DNA of 64,000 nucleotides, from assembly GCF_000092205.1 (NCBI RefSeq), contig NC_014216.1, forward strand, positions 2,051,742 to 2,115,741, given 5' to 3'. Positions 49,862 through 58,863 of the stretch are shown in pieces. The number at the start of each line of letters is the position of its first letter. Positions within the stretch are counted from its first letter, which is position 1. The translations under genes and the position numbers were made by a program. Below the pieces are notes generated by a model that did no database searches, was not told where the DNA came from, and worked only from the letters and a program-made list of their open reading frames with translations. The stretch is from Desulfurivibrio alkaliphilus AHT 2 (GTDB lineage: Bacteria > Desulfobacterota > Desulfobulbia > Desulfobulbales > Desulfurivibrionaceae).

Positions 49862-50652
49862 TTTTGCAGCCTTTTTTTGACCACCAGGGGCTTTTCATGC
49901 ACCACCGCCCCGTCATCGTGCCAATAATACCAGGCTTCAACCGGCCGGCGCCATTCCCCGTAACGGTAAGCCAGGTAATCCTCCAGTCGCGCGGGCACAG
50001 GGTAAACCCGGCCCGCAACCTGCAATTCCCCCAGCGGCAAGATCAACCGTGCCGGCACCTGCCAGGTTAGAGGCACATAAACTTCCCGCCAGGGCCAGGT
50101 TTCCGCCAGCCAACCCTTGTCCAGCCGCAAATAAAAAAAACGCAGCACCCTACTCACCAAAGAGTTGCGCTTGGGTACCGGCACCAAACGTGCCTCGGCG
50201 CGGCCATACATTTGCTGCTCCAAGCGGCGGCAGAGCCAACGCCCCAGCCGCGAACGGCGCCCCCGATAAACATCCGGCGCCGGCGGCGGCACATAAAGCT
50301 GGGTCTGCGGCGCCCACAACCATTCACCAACCCGGTGAAAAACATGAATCGAAACCGTCAACCGTCGATCCGCCACCCGCCCGATCGGCTCCAGCCCCAC
50401 ACAAAACACCTGCCCCCGGTAGCGCAGCACCAGGCTCCGATAGCCTAATTTTTCAAGATCCGGCAGGGCCGCCAGCAGAGCATCCAGGCCGGCGGCCTCC
50501 ACCCCCAGGTCGATGTCTTTATCCCGGGGGTTGATCTGTCCGTCGCGCACCAGCGCCAACAGTACGCCGCTGTCCAGCCAAAAAGGAATGGCCAACGCCC
50601 GCAAACGTTCAATAACAGTATACAGCCCCGCAGGGTCATGATCATTGTTCAA
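49855..50652 (-). CDS. LicD/nucleotidyltransferase-fold protein 1
   Basis: A 265-residue protein from a TTG at 50652 that overlaps the preceding stop as TTGA (GGAG five bases upstream); a TTG at 50673 is an alternative. The N-terminal core FWLDSGVLLALVRDGQINPR with DKDIDLGVE is the DxD-containing nucleotidyltransferase/LicD-like active site. The remainder contains WPWREVYVPLTWQVPARLIL and YLAYRYGEWRRPVEAWYYW, the tail typical of LicD-related proteins. LicD-type enzymes move phosphocholine, ribitol phosphate or similar phospho-groups onto glycans. It is a diverged duplicate of the next gene. Confidence 0.75.
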   Translation of the reverse strand: MNNDHDPAGLYTVIERLRALAIPFWLDSGVLLALVRDGQINPRDKDIDLGVEAAGLDALLAALPDLEKLGYRSLVLRYRGQVFCVGLEPIGRVADRRLTVSIHVFHRVGEWLWAPQTQLYVPPPAPDVYRGRRSRLGRWLCRRLEQQMYGRAEARLVPVPKRNSLVSRVLRFFYLRLDKGWLAETWPWREVYVPLTWQVPARLILPLGELQVAGRVYPVPARLEDYLAYRYGEWRRPVEAWYYWHDDGAVVHEKPLVVKKRLQKC

Positions 50653-51467
50653 ACCCGCTCCACCTTTGTCCAATCAATAACCTCCTCTGGCGGAGCCGGT
50701 TTTATACAACCATCATCTGTCCAGTAGCACCAATCCTGCACGGGCCGACGCCAGTCATGATAACGCAGGCGAAGATAAGTTTCGACCTCGGAAGGCACCG
50801 GAATTTCCACCCCGTCATGGTTGATCGTATCCAAAGTATCAAAATGCCGGGCCGGCACCACCCAGGTATACATGGCGTACAAAACCGAAAAAGGCCAAAG
50901 AGAACACCAGTGCTCCCGGTCAAAACGGTTACGAGTCACCACAAATCCCCCCCACAAAGGAAAGCAAACACCCCAACGCCACATCCGGTGCAACAAAGCT
51001 GCATCGGCCACCTTGCGTTGCCGTGCCTCCTCTCTCAGGTATAAAATAAGGCGGCGCAAAGCGGGCCACGGTGAAAAACCAACTTTAGCCCGCTCCCCTC
51101 GCCCATTGGGAGCAAAAAGCACCGTTTGCGGCGACCAGGCAAGATCATCATGGCGGAAGTAGACATGAACATGGATCGGCCTCATGTCATTCCCATTGAT
51201 CTGCTTGATAGTACAACCATACAAGATGCCCCGATAATGCCGCACAGATACTTCGTAACCAATACGTTTGATCTCGGGCAATGCTTCCATAAGCCGAGCC
51301 ATGTCATCGGCCCATATTCCCAGGTCTATGTCTGAATCCCAAGGAATTTCGGCACCATCCCGAACAAGCCCCAAAAGAGAACCGCTGTCCAGCCAGTAAC
51401 GAATTCCGTGTTTATTAAGCAGATCGACACCAGCCCAAAGACTCGGCGCCGCAGTTTGCATCTTCAT
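50649..51467 (-). CDS. LicD/nucleotidyltransferase-fold protein 2
   Basis: A 272-residue paralogue of the preceding entry: RYWLDSGSLLGLVRDGAEIP with DSDIDLGIW is the active-site region, HVHVYFRHDDLAWSPQTVLF matches the copy 1 segment around SIHVFHRVGEWLWAPQTQLY, and the tail is RLRYHDWRRPVQDWCYWTDD. It probably transfers a phospho-substituent to a sugar. Starts at ATG 51467. The run of three LicD-type genes with Stealth and sulfotransferase-like genes points to a heavily phosphorylated or sulfated glycan. Confidence 0.78.
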   Translation of the reverse strand: MKMQTAAPSLWAGVDLLNKHGIRYWLDSGSLLGLVRDGAEIPWDSDIDLGIWADDMARLMEALPEIKRIGYEVSVRHYRGILYGCTIKQINGNDMRPIHVHVYFRHDDLAWSPQTVLFAPNGRGERAKVGFSPWPALRRLILYLREEARQRKVADAALLHRMWRWGVCFPLWGGFVVTRNRFDREHWCSLWPFSVLYAMYTWVVPARHFDTLDTINHDGVEIPVPSEVETYLRLRYHDWRRPVQDWCYWTDDGCIKPAPPEEVIDWTKVERV

Positions 51468-51526
51468 GTGTCAGTCATCAAATCGTGGCCCCAAAAGAAG
51501 ACTCGCAAGATTTTACTCCATTATGC

Positions 51527-52600
51527 TCAGGCATGCCGATGTTCAGCTTCTCGACGCAGGGAAGCGGTTCCAAATTGCTCCACATCTTCTTTTCGAGGCC
51601 GAAGTTTGGCACGGTTCCGCAATGCGTCCGCCGACGGCCTGGACCGGTAACCAGGATCAGGATTACGCCACCCCTCTCCATACTGATATTCAAGAAAAGC
51701 CTCAGGACGCGCAAACGCCTGCACTGCACCACCAGCAAAAGGCAACAGTCTGAACGGTCTCAATTCATCATCACTGATTGGCATGACCGTAAATCCTGCT
51801 ATGTTTAATGAATCGTCGACAATCCAAGAGGGCATCAAATCGATTTCCACTTTACCGTATCGCACTTTTATATGGCCGGTTGAGCCAACAAAACACTCAA
51901 AGCCATCAGCAAGCAACCGGCAGAGTATATTGTGCCTCTCCTGGCAAACGCTTTCGACGCTGTCTGCGGTTGAAAGATACAGGCAGTCGAAGTCATCATC
52001 ATGTGGAATCAAGTCACCCTCCCGGACCAGCCCCAGCAAAGTGCCATGACTAACCAGCACCGGGTAACCGTACATTTTATCAAACCAATCTTTAACCGCC
52101 AGGTAAGCGGCTAAATACGATTTCTTTCTTTTTTGAACAAAAGCCGGGGACCGAAAGGTTCCTTTTTTGGTCAACAGACAACCATTGCTGAGCGCTTTTT
52201 CAATATTAAGTTTCCTGCTACCTCCTTGCTGAACAAAAGGTGTCTCTACCTCCCAGAACAATTTTTTGCCCAAGTAGGGAATCACCCCGTCGTCTGAAGT
52301 GATCTTGAATTTTGCTCCGGGAGTGATCCTTCCTTTAGCCCTCTTGATAACGAACCTGAAACTGTCTTTATCAAATTCATTATGGCCCAAAAGCCGATCA
52401 TTAAATAGCAAGGCCACCCGCTTTGTTCCCTCCGGCTTAACTCCGAAAATAACAAGTTTACCTCTTCCATCATTATCATCCAGGCGCCATTCCCAATAAC
52501 TGCCTTGGGCCGTGCGCCAAAAGGCCGACGGCAGCCTGTTACAGACGGCGGCCCAAAGACGAGAGAACAAGAGACCCCATTGATTCATTTTGGAAAACAT
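51527..52600 (-). CDS. LicD family phosphotransferase
   Basis: A 357-residue protein. About 150 N-terminal residues form an all-beta region of unknown type (GKLVIFGVKPEGTKRVALLF). The LicD core follows: VSHGTLLGLVREGDLIPHDD with DFDCLYLS gives the catalytic Asp residues, and GKVEIDLMPSWIVDD the third. The tail YQYGEGWRNPDPGYRSRPSA resembles LicD ends. LicD enzymes use nucleotide-activated phospho-alcohols such as CDP-choline or CDP-ribitol. ATG 52600 overlaps the preceding gene by 16 bases; ATG 52588 (ATGA overlap) is an alternative. Lower GC than the rfb/ugd block suggests separate acquisition. Confidence 0.82.
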   Translation of the reverse strand: MFSKMNQWGLLFSRLWAAVCNRLPSAFWRTAQGSYWEWRLDDNDGRGKLVIFGVKPEGTKRVALLFNDRLLGHNEFDKDSFRFVIKRAKGRITPGAKFKITSDDGVIPYLGKKLFWEVETPFVQQGGSRKLNIEKALSNGCLLTKKGTFRSPAFVQKRKKSYLAAYLAVKDWFDKMYGYPVLVSHGTLLGLVREGDLIPHDDDFDCLYLSTADSVESVCQERHNILCRLLADGFECFVGSTGHIKVRYGKVEIDLMPSWIVDDSLNIAGFTVMPISDDELRPFRLLPFAGGAVQAFARPEAFLEYQYGEGWRNPDPGYRSRPSADALRNRAKLRPRKEDVEQFGTASLRREAEHRHA

Positions 52601-54135
52601 AATCCGCCCAAAGCATCATTGGCGGCCGCGAGATTTTTCATGATATAATCAAGATCGTTGTTTTTTGAATAACCCAAGTGGATATTAATATTTTTTTTCG
52701 AATCCTCGGGGTTAAAAAAATGCTTATTAGGCATGGCCGGATCATCAATGCCTAAATCGGCGGCCAACTCAAGGCGTAGGCGAGACTTTAAAACAAAGTC
52801 TTCAAATCGCAGCAAAGTCAAACTGGACCGCCAACCCTTGCTATCTTCTGCCGCCCTTATTACTGCAGTCAATTTTGCCTGCATCTCCTTAACAAAAGCC
52901 TTGGCAGACTTCTTCTTCCGGTCTGTTTGGTTGTTGTAATCAACAAACTGATCTCTGGGGTCTCGCACCACCACAAACACTTTAGCCCCTGGGATTGAAT
53001 GTGCAAGCGCTGCGTTTTGACCATGCAGCCAGTTGTTCAATAAACAATAACGGTAACCGCCGGGGGCAGCCAGGGCGATAACTTCTCTCAGCCAGCACGC
53101 CAAGTTGTCTTCCAATGAGTTACCGTTGTCATGCATAACCCTGGTAACAAGCCTCTCGGTTGCTTTTGCCAGAGCCAACAGCTTGCGTTTCTGTACATGT
53201 TTAACCAAAGATTGGTTGTATGCCTTGGCAGGGGAAATACCGGAATCGGCCACAAACCCCCACACCCTGCGCAACACAAACTCTTTTAAAACAGGGCGCC
53301 AATCGGTTGCGGCCAACAAATCCTTGACCCCACCCTTTCCTTCAAAAATTTTCACCTCAGAGCCGCCAAAAGTAGTGGCAACTTCAGGGAATTGCCGCAG
53401 ATAATCATGCAACGCGCCCGAGCCGGACCAGCCCAAGCCACAAAGAAAAACCGGCACCGGACTGAGCGTCGATGCCTTGGCCAGGCGAGCTGATAAATCA
53501 ACCTGGCGCCTAAAAAAAGGCCTCAACCATGCTTTCAACGACGCCTTAAAACCAGGCTTAGCTTCCATAGCCACATCCCGGCCATCAATTCGCGCCAGGG
53601 TGCGAAGAATGGAGCAAGTAATATTTTCCGCATACTTAGTCCCCACCCCCCGCAACAGCAGGGTGGCATGCATCAAACTCCTGGCTGTTGCCTCATTTTT
53701 AAACCCGTAATCGTCAAGAAGCAATTCCGTAAGAACTTTGGCCGCAAACATCCGCTCACGCCGTTGGATCATTTGCAGACATTTTCTGGCTTCGCGCTTT
53801 TTCATGAACGCTTTGCTCAAGCGGCTAAAATTCTGCCTGGCTTGCTGGTGGTTGCCCAGCCAGGAATAAGATCTGGCCAACTCAAGAGAAGCAACATCCT
53901 GATAATCGGGATGCTTCGCACGAACCTTAGACCACCGGGCAACAGCAGTTTCCCACAGCTGCGACAACGATGCGCACCGTGCATATGCCACCAGCACCCG
54001 AGGATCATCACCCTCTTTCAGCATGCCCTTGAGCCGGCGGTCCAATTGCTGCAGTTTTTGGCGAACGGTAAACCTCCGCCCCTCATCAGCTAAACTCAGT
54101 TCGGCCAACCCGGCTTCTATTTCGTCAAGATTCAT
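52585..54135 (-). CDS. Helical-repeat protein with sulfotransferase domain
   Basis: A 516-residue protein. Residues 1-170 are alpha-helical with a TPR-like unit (VASLELARSYSWLGNHQQAR). Residues about 225-500 are a P-loop sulfotransferase-like domain: VPVFLCGLGWSGSGALHDYL, VFVVVRDPRDQFVDYNNQTD and LTLLRFEDFVLKSRLRLELA. The pair of PAPS-binding motifs is shared with the sulfotransferase at 48800-49861. The start overlaps the Stealth gene's 3' end by 11 bases. It probably modifies the glycan, with the helical part mediating assembly with other enzymes. Confidence 0.75.
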   Translation of the reverse strand: MNLDEIEAGLAELSLADEGRRFTVRQKLQQLDRRLKGMLKEGDDPRVLVAYARCASLSQLWETAVARWSKVRAKHPDYQDVASLELARSYSWLGNHQQARQNFSRLSKAFMKKREARKCLQMIQRRERMFAAKVLTELLLDDYGFKNEATARSLMHATLLLRGVGTKYAENITCSILRTLARIDGRDVAMEAKPGFKASLKAWLRPFFRRQVDLSARLAKASTLSPVPVFLCGLGWSGSGALHDYLRQFPEVATTFGGSEVKIFEGKGGVKDLLAATDWRPVLKEFVLRRVWGFVADSGISPAKAYNQSLVKHVQKRKLLALAKATERLVTRVMHDNGNSLEDNLACWLREVIALAAPGGYRYCLLNNWLHGQNAALAHSIPGAKVFVVVRDPRDQFVDYNNQTDRKKKSAKAFVKEMQAKLTAVIRAAEDSKGWRSSLTLLRFEDFVLKSRLRLELAADLGIDDPAMPNKHFFNPEDSKKNINIHLGYSKNNDLDYIMKNLAAANDALGGLCFPK

Positions 54136-55678
54136 TATGGTTCCGTTTAACGGTTTTTTCCCAGGGAGAGGGCCAGGGATATAAAGAGTTCAAGAAATAC
54201 CGCACCAGTCCATCTTTCTCCTCCCAGGACATCCCCCCCTCATACTCTTCCGTATCATTCAAACAAAAAACTTTTCTGCCCCGGCTTCGCAAGAATGATT
54301 GTATACGCCTTTTAGCCAGGGGATCGCCAATATCCAAATAGGCGTAGGTGATGTTGACATTCACGGCTGCCCCAGTGGCAATGGCATAGTTTACGTAGAA
54401 GGAAGTGAGTGGCGCAATATCCTGGCTGCTGCGAAACTGTGCCTGCCTGACCCGGGCAAAAGCCTCGGGAAATCTATCTTCAATTTCCCGCATTACCGAA
54501 CGGCGAATCGGCAGTGGTGTATGTTTAATCTTCCTTCGCACCACTCGTCCCAACGCCTCTTCAAGCAGGGCGGAGACATTCATCGCCCCCCACTCTGAAG
54601 CCTTTTCCCGGCTTTCCGGGCTGCCGACCGGCAACAAGCTGGTACTGAAAAAAACCTTACTCAACCCGGTAACGGTAAAGAAATCTTCCGGCCTGGTCGG
54701 TGCACCGAAAAAGAAATCATCATTCATATAAATAAAATTTTCGGACAGATCGGGAATATGGTGCAACACCGATTCGATGGCATGGCTGTTAAAGGTAGGC
54801 AACTTGGCCCCTGCCGGAAACAATTCACGATGATCGACGATGCGGATTTTTTCAGACGCTTCCTCATGCAGCCAAGGCGGTACCTGCCGGTCTGTAACAA
54901 TGTAAATATGCCTTATCCAGGGAGCAAACAAGGCCACCGAACGCAAAGAATAAAGCAGTTCGTTTCTGTTCTCCCAGCGGGAACGATTGGCAGAGCGGCG
55001 CGGCACATCGCACCCTAGCCCCTGCAGTGCGGCATCCTTGCGCTCCGCCCAGGCCGGATCATCGCCATCGACCCAAGTATAAACAAGATCTATAGGGTAG
55101 TTAATATCGGTTACGGTGGGCAGTTCCAGGTTTTTTTCGCAATCGATTTGAACCGGAGCGCTATCCCGATCGGACCAGGGGTTCACCCACCAGCCGTTCT
55201 CCTCAATCACAAAACGTACGGAGGCAGCATATTGCATACCGTATGGGCGGCTTTTGCCCGCAGCAATGAACTGCTTGCAAAAATTTATTTCCTCAACCCA
55301 TGGGGCCGGGGTAAACAGGCGTAGCAACCAGGCAGTAACACCCGACTTTACCGTTACAGAGCGCTGCCCGCCCCGCACAAACAGCTTAACCCTAACAGCA
55401 AGGTGGTCGCCCCTCACCACATTAGGCAAGTCATTCAACAAACTACGGGCAGCAACCTGCTCAACAAAGTCTGTTCGCTTAAAATCGTCCTCCAAGCAAT
55501 ACAAAGAACTCACCGCGTTCCGGCGTAAAACTGTCGACAGCGCTTTTACATTTTCCTCTTTCAGGCGACTGGCGGTAACCACGTTCGACACCGGTATTGC
55601 CGTGGGAGGCACCGGGAGAATTCGATTAAGGAACTGCAGCACCTTTTGAATAAAAAAATAGACCAAACGAAGGAGCAT
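54125..55678 (-). CDS. Stealth-family sugar-phosphate transferase
   Basis: A 517-residue protein with all Stealth conserved regions: YPIDLVYTWVDGDDPAW (CR1), NRNELLYSLRSVALFAPWIR through HAIESVLHHIPDLSENFIYM and NDDFFFG (CR2), a middle HTPLPIRRSVMREIEDRFPE (CR3), and SRGRKVFCLND (CR4). Stealth enzymes are hexose-1-phosphate transferases that build phosphodiester-linked capsules, such as those of Neisseria, and are related to GlcNAc-1-phosphotransferase of animals. About 190 residues precede CR1 and include a beta-rich domain of unknown role. The product would be a phosphate-bridged polymer. Confidence 0.92.
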   Translation of the reverse strand: MLLRLVYFFIQKVLQFLNRILPVPPTAIPVSNVVTASRLKEENVKALSTVLRRNAVSSLYCLEDDFKRTDFVEQVAARSLLNDLPNVVRGDHLAVRVKLFVRGGQRSVTVKSGVTAWLLRLFTPAPWVEEINFCKQFIAAGKSRPYGMQYAASVRFVIEENGWWVNPWSDRDSAPVQIDCEKNLELPTVTDINYPIDLVYTWVDGDDPAWAERKDAALQGLGCDVPRRSANRSRWENRNELLYSLRSVALFAPWIRHIYIVTDRQVPPWLHEEASEKIRIVDHRELFPAGAKLPTFNSHAIESVLHHIPDLSENFIYMNDDFFFGAPTRPEDFFTVTGLSKVFFSTSLLPVGSPESREKASEWGAMNVSALLEEALGRVVRRKIKHTPLPIRRSVMREIEDRFPEAFARVRQAQFRSSQDIAPLTSFYVNYAIATGAAVNVNITYAYLDIGDPLAKRRIQSFLRSRGRKVFCLNDTEEYEGGMSWEEKDGLVRYFLNSLYPWPSPWEKTVKRNHNES

Positions 55679-55698
55679 GATCGCGCTTCCATTAGAAT

Positions 55699-57927
55699 TT
55701 ATCTCTTGCTCTTAACACGGCACATGAAGCGCGAATTCACGACACTTGTGTGCAACATATTAAGCTGCCTGTCGGGGTTCGTTTCATCTTTCACCCCGGT
55801 TCCCGCCCTATTAAGGAAAGTGGCGGCCTCACTCCATACTCCATCGGAACGAAGTACAAACTTGTCACCTTTAGCTTTAGACGCGACAACCAGTTCGAAC
55901 AAATATTCATCCCGCATGCAGTCCTGCCAATCCATCCCCCGCCCTGGAGCGGTTATCAAGCGAGACGAGATCACATAAGCCGACAAAACATGACGGGCGG
56001 TATAGCCTGCCAAAGCTTCGACAAAACCCTCACCATCAACGGTTTCCTGCGCATTGGCACTTTTAAAGGACCAGCAATTGCCACTCGATTGAGCAAGCAC
56101 GATAAACCCTGCCTGCAAAAAGTCATTTTCTTTTTCCAGGTCGTCACCATCCAGTAGCACAATGACTGAATCCGGCCGCTTATATCCTTCCATCAGGAAA
56201 TCGTCACCGAGTTGTGCATACTCTTCCTGCATGGTTGAGAGTGGGAAATCGAAACTGCGTGGCAACCCCTCTAAGCTCAAGCTTTCATAATGCCGATTTG
56301 CTATTTCAATATGCTGCCTACGCAAGCCAAGATTAGCCGCTATCCCGCTTCCACCACGAACAATTTTGTAAATATCGGCCGTCAGATTTACTCCGTCAAA
56401 AGTCTGAAACAGTGCCAGCATTTTAATCCAGGTTGGGGACGGCGGGCCAATGAAGCGCCTGACACGCCGGATAAACTCCCAATCTGCATTCTTTTGAATA
56501 TTCTGAAAGTAGCCGACCTTGCTAATCAGGCTTGCTTTGAAGCAGAGCGAGGCCGTGCCGTACCGTTCCACTTCGTTGTTAAGCGGGAGAAGTGAATAAT
56601 TTTCGTCCACTCGCACGATATTGAACAGACAGACTTCCATCTTTTCGTCCGTTGCGAGTGTTCCCATTTGCAGCGTGGCACGCATGGTGCTGCTAACATC
56701 ATCAGAATCGTTTACAAAAAAAACCACACCTTCTCGCAGGTGGCGAGAAATAACCAGATTTCTGATCCAGTAAGTTCCCCGCTTGCATTCATTGACACTA
56801 ACGCTCAGTAAAGTGTCATCCAATCCCGTCAAGCGCTTAAATTCGGTTATCTTTGCTAACGATGCGTCATTGCTTACATCATCGACGATATCCAACCTGA
56901 TGTTTGGATATGTTTGCATCACCCAACCGTACAAGGCGGCAGGCAGATAAGCCGCCTTGTTGAAGTTGGACATGATGAATACGGCTTCCTGCGCCCCAAC
57001 ACAACACTTTTCGGTATCTATCGACACCGGGCAACGACGCCCGACTAGAACCTGCCTGGGAACATCCAGCCAGGCGCCATCGCTTTGCCCATTTTCTACC
57101 GCCAGCACATAAGGTGCCGGCCAGATATCGAACACAACCTTTTCAGTGCTTACAGGGGCAGTATGAGCTACAGCAGAAACCTTTCGCCAAACTGTGCGCT
57201 GGCTGCCATCGGCCTTTGCATCTTCTAGTGCAAGTAACGAAATTTGGTCAAAATCGTTAACGGCCAAACCGCCCACCCGCAGGGAAAGCTTTTGGAAGCG
57301 ATCGCGCCCCCCCAAGCGTTGCACCCCGGCCTCGGTAACAAAAAGGTGATACGGGCCGCCCCTTTGGTCATCAAGGTCGGCTATATCTTGTTTTTCAATG
57401 ATCCCTTTTGTCTCCTGGCGGCAGGCGGCATCTATAAATCGTAACCCCTCCGGCCATGCGGCAGGAAAGCGCCGCCGCGGAAGATCAAGCAATTGCGGTC
57501 GCCCAACTTGCAGGAAGCAGGAATCGGCACTCAAGATTGAAACGGCCTGCTTTCCCAGGTTTTCAACCATAAATTGAAGTGCCCGGGCCGGTGAAAGCAG
57601 CAGTTGGTCGACATCCATAAACACCGTTGAAACCGCATTGCTGCGGATAGCGGCATCTACCAAGTCATTCAAGACCAGACTACGGTGCCCTGAACAGATG
57701 CTCTGAATAATTAAGCCATCTGCCAACCAATTTGCCGGCACTTGCGCATCCAGATGCTCCAACCCCTCCATACCTACAACGACGGAAGCATCGAATCGTT
57801 TACAAAAGATCCCGCAAACCTTCGCCAGCCGATTAACAGCCTCAGGACCCATTGGCCCGCCGACACGTAAACAAACCAGCAGGCCAAGATCCCCCTTGCG
57901 GGGTGGCGCCAGCCTGCGCCAGCTCAT
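55699..57927 (-). CDS. Large two-part glycosyltransferase (GT2-type core)
   Basis: A 742-residue protein. The centre (about 310-480) is a GT-A domain: AVFIMSNFNKAAYLPAALYG, DIVDDVSNDASLAKI, NECKRGTYWIRN and FFVNDSDDVSS in the DxD position, then KNADWEFIRRVRRFIGPP. The first 300 residues and the last 150 do not match a family I can name; the N-terminal part has LLVCLRVGGPMGPEAVNRLA and an FMDVDQLLLS stretch that could be a degenerate second nucleotide-sugar site. The start overlaps the next upstream stop (ATGA). It would transfer sugars to the phosphoglycan. Confidence 0.7.
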   Translation of the reverse strand: MSWRRLAPPRKGDLGLLVCLRVGGPMGPEAVNRLAKVCGIFCKRFDASVVVGMEGLEHLDAQVPANWLADGLIIQSICSGHRSLVLNDLVDAAIRSNAVSTVFMDVDQLLLSPARALQFMVENLGKQAVSILSADSCFLQVGRPQLLDLPRRRFPAAWPEGLRFIDAACRQETKGIIEKQDIADLDDQRGGPYHLFVTEAGVQRLGGRDRFQKLSLRVGGLAVNDFDQISLLALEDAKADGSQRTVWRKVSAVAHTAPVSTEKVVFDIWPAPYVLAVENGQSDGAWLDVPRQVLVGRRCPVSIDTEKCCVGAQEAVFIMSNFNKAAYLPAALYGWVMQTYPNIRLDIVDDVSNDASLAKITEFKRLTGLDDTLLSVSVNECKRGTYWIRNLVISRHLREGVVFFVNDSDDVSSTMRATLQMGTLATDEKMEVCLFNIVRVDENYSLLPLNNEVERYGTASLCFKASLISKVGYFQNIQKNADWEFIRRVRRFIGPPSPTWIKMLALFQTFDGVNLTADIYKIVRGGSGIAANLGLRRQHIEIANRHYESLSLEGLPRSFDFPLSTMQEEYAQLGDDFLMEGYKRPDSVIVLLDGDDLEKENDFLQAGFIVLAQSSGNCWSFKSANAQETVDGEGFVEALAGYTARHVLSAYVISSRLITAPGRGMDWQDCMRDEYLFELVVASKAKGDKFVLRSDGVWSEAATFLNRAGTGVKDETNPDRQLNMLHTSVVNSRFMCRVKSKR

Positions 57928-58856
57928 GCAGCCGCCTTTAGCTCAGCACGAATCAACCAAGCCAGGTTGTAGTTACAAGTCTGCTCATAATGCGCCTCCA
58001 ATCGTGCGATCAGTGAGTTATTCCCTTCGAAAGTCGGGCAATCTCCCGGTTCAAGCACCACTGTCGGCACCCCATTCAACGCGCAATGCCACTTAACCCA
58101 TAACTCATCGGACATTGGGGCCAACAGTTGTGCTTGGGAAAAATTTAAAAAGTCTTTAACGAAAAACTTCGTGCTGTAAAAAACGCCGTTTTGACCACAC
58201 GGCAGATTGCCCAACGAAGGCACGTTTTTTCCCATGGTCCAACGATCATCCAGCGACAGTCGGCCATCCTGATCCAACTCCATATGCCAACCCCGAAAGG
58301 AGATCACGCAATTATACCGTAAATAATTTTCATAAAGGAGTTGCAAAAAGTCAGCCGGATACGGGGTATTGTCGTCAACCGTTACAAAAAGTCTGTCCCC
58401 GGCAACCACTTGCGAAAAATGTCCTTCCAAGAGCGGCCAAATCTTTCGATAAGAGCCTATATTGGGCACCCAGCTAATATTAAGCCCAGGGATACGCGTT
58501 AACTCAACTAGAACTGGATCGTCTGGGGCGATTCCCTCATCAGACATATCACTTTGGCGTGAAATATTGAGGTCGATGCGGAAAGGTTTCAAAGTCTGCT
58601 CCAGCAGACTGTCGACAACTTTCGGCACACCCTGCAGGCGGGAACGGGTAGTCGTTAAAGCGACAATTATCTCTGGTGGTTCAACTTCTTTCTTTGCTGG
58701 ATTTTCCTGTAGGCGTTGACGGCAAAGAACCATATTGGCGTGAACAAGAGAGTCCCAGCCCGGTCTTTGCGCAACTCGTTCGTAAAGTGCCAGTGCAGCA
58801 CTATACGCGCCGGCCTGATACAAGGCATTGGCCTGTGCCGTTTCCCCCTTTCCCAT
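57924..58856 (-). CDS. Putative glycosyltransferase with short TPR-like N-terminus
   Basis: A 310-residue protein. Residues 1-55 form one TPR-like hairpin (ANALYQAGAYSAALALYERV). From residue 65, EIIVALTTTRSRLQGVPKVV is followed by a GT-A-like middle with SYRKIWPLLEG and LFVTVDDNTPYPADFLQLLY, where VDDNTPYP could be the metal-binding motif. The tail contains GVPTVVLEPGDCPTFEGNNS. This fits poorly characterised capsule glycosyltransferases. ATG 58856 is used; GTG or TTG codons one and two positions upstream are possible. Confidence 0.6.
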   Translation of the reverse strand: MGKGETAQANALYQAGAYSAALALYERVAQRPGWDSLVHANMVLCRQRLQENPAKKEVEPPEIIVALTTTRSRLQGVPKVVDSLLEQTLKPFRIDLNISRQSDMSDEGIAPDDPVLVELTRIPGLNISWVPNIGSYRKIWPLLEGHFSQVVAGDRLFVTVDDNTPYPADFLQLLYENYLRYNCVISFRGWHMELDQDGRLSLDDRWTMGKNVPSLGNLPCGQNGVFYSTKFFVKDFLNFSQAQLLAPMSDELWVKWHCALNGVPTVVLEPGDCPTFEGNNSLIARLEAHYEQTCNYNLAWLIRAELKAAA

Positions 58857-58863
58857 CACCAAC

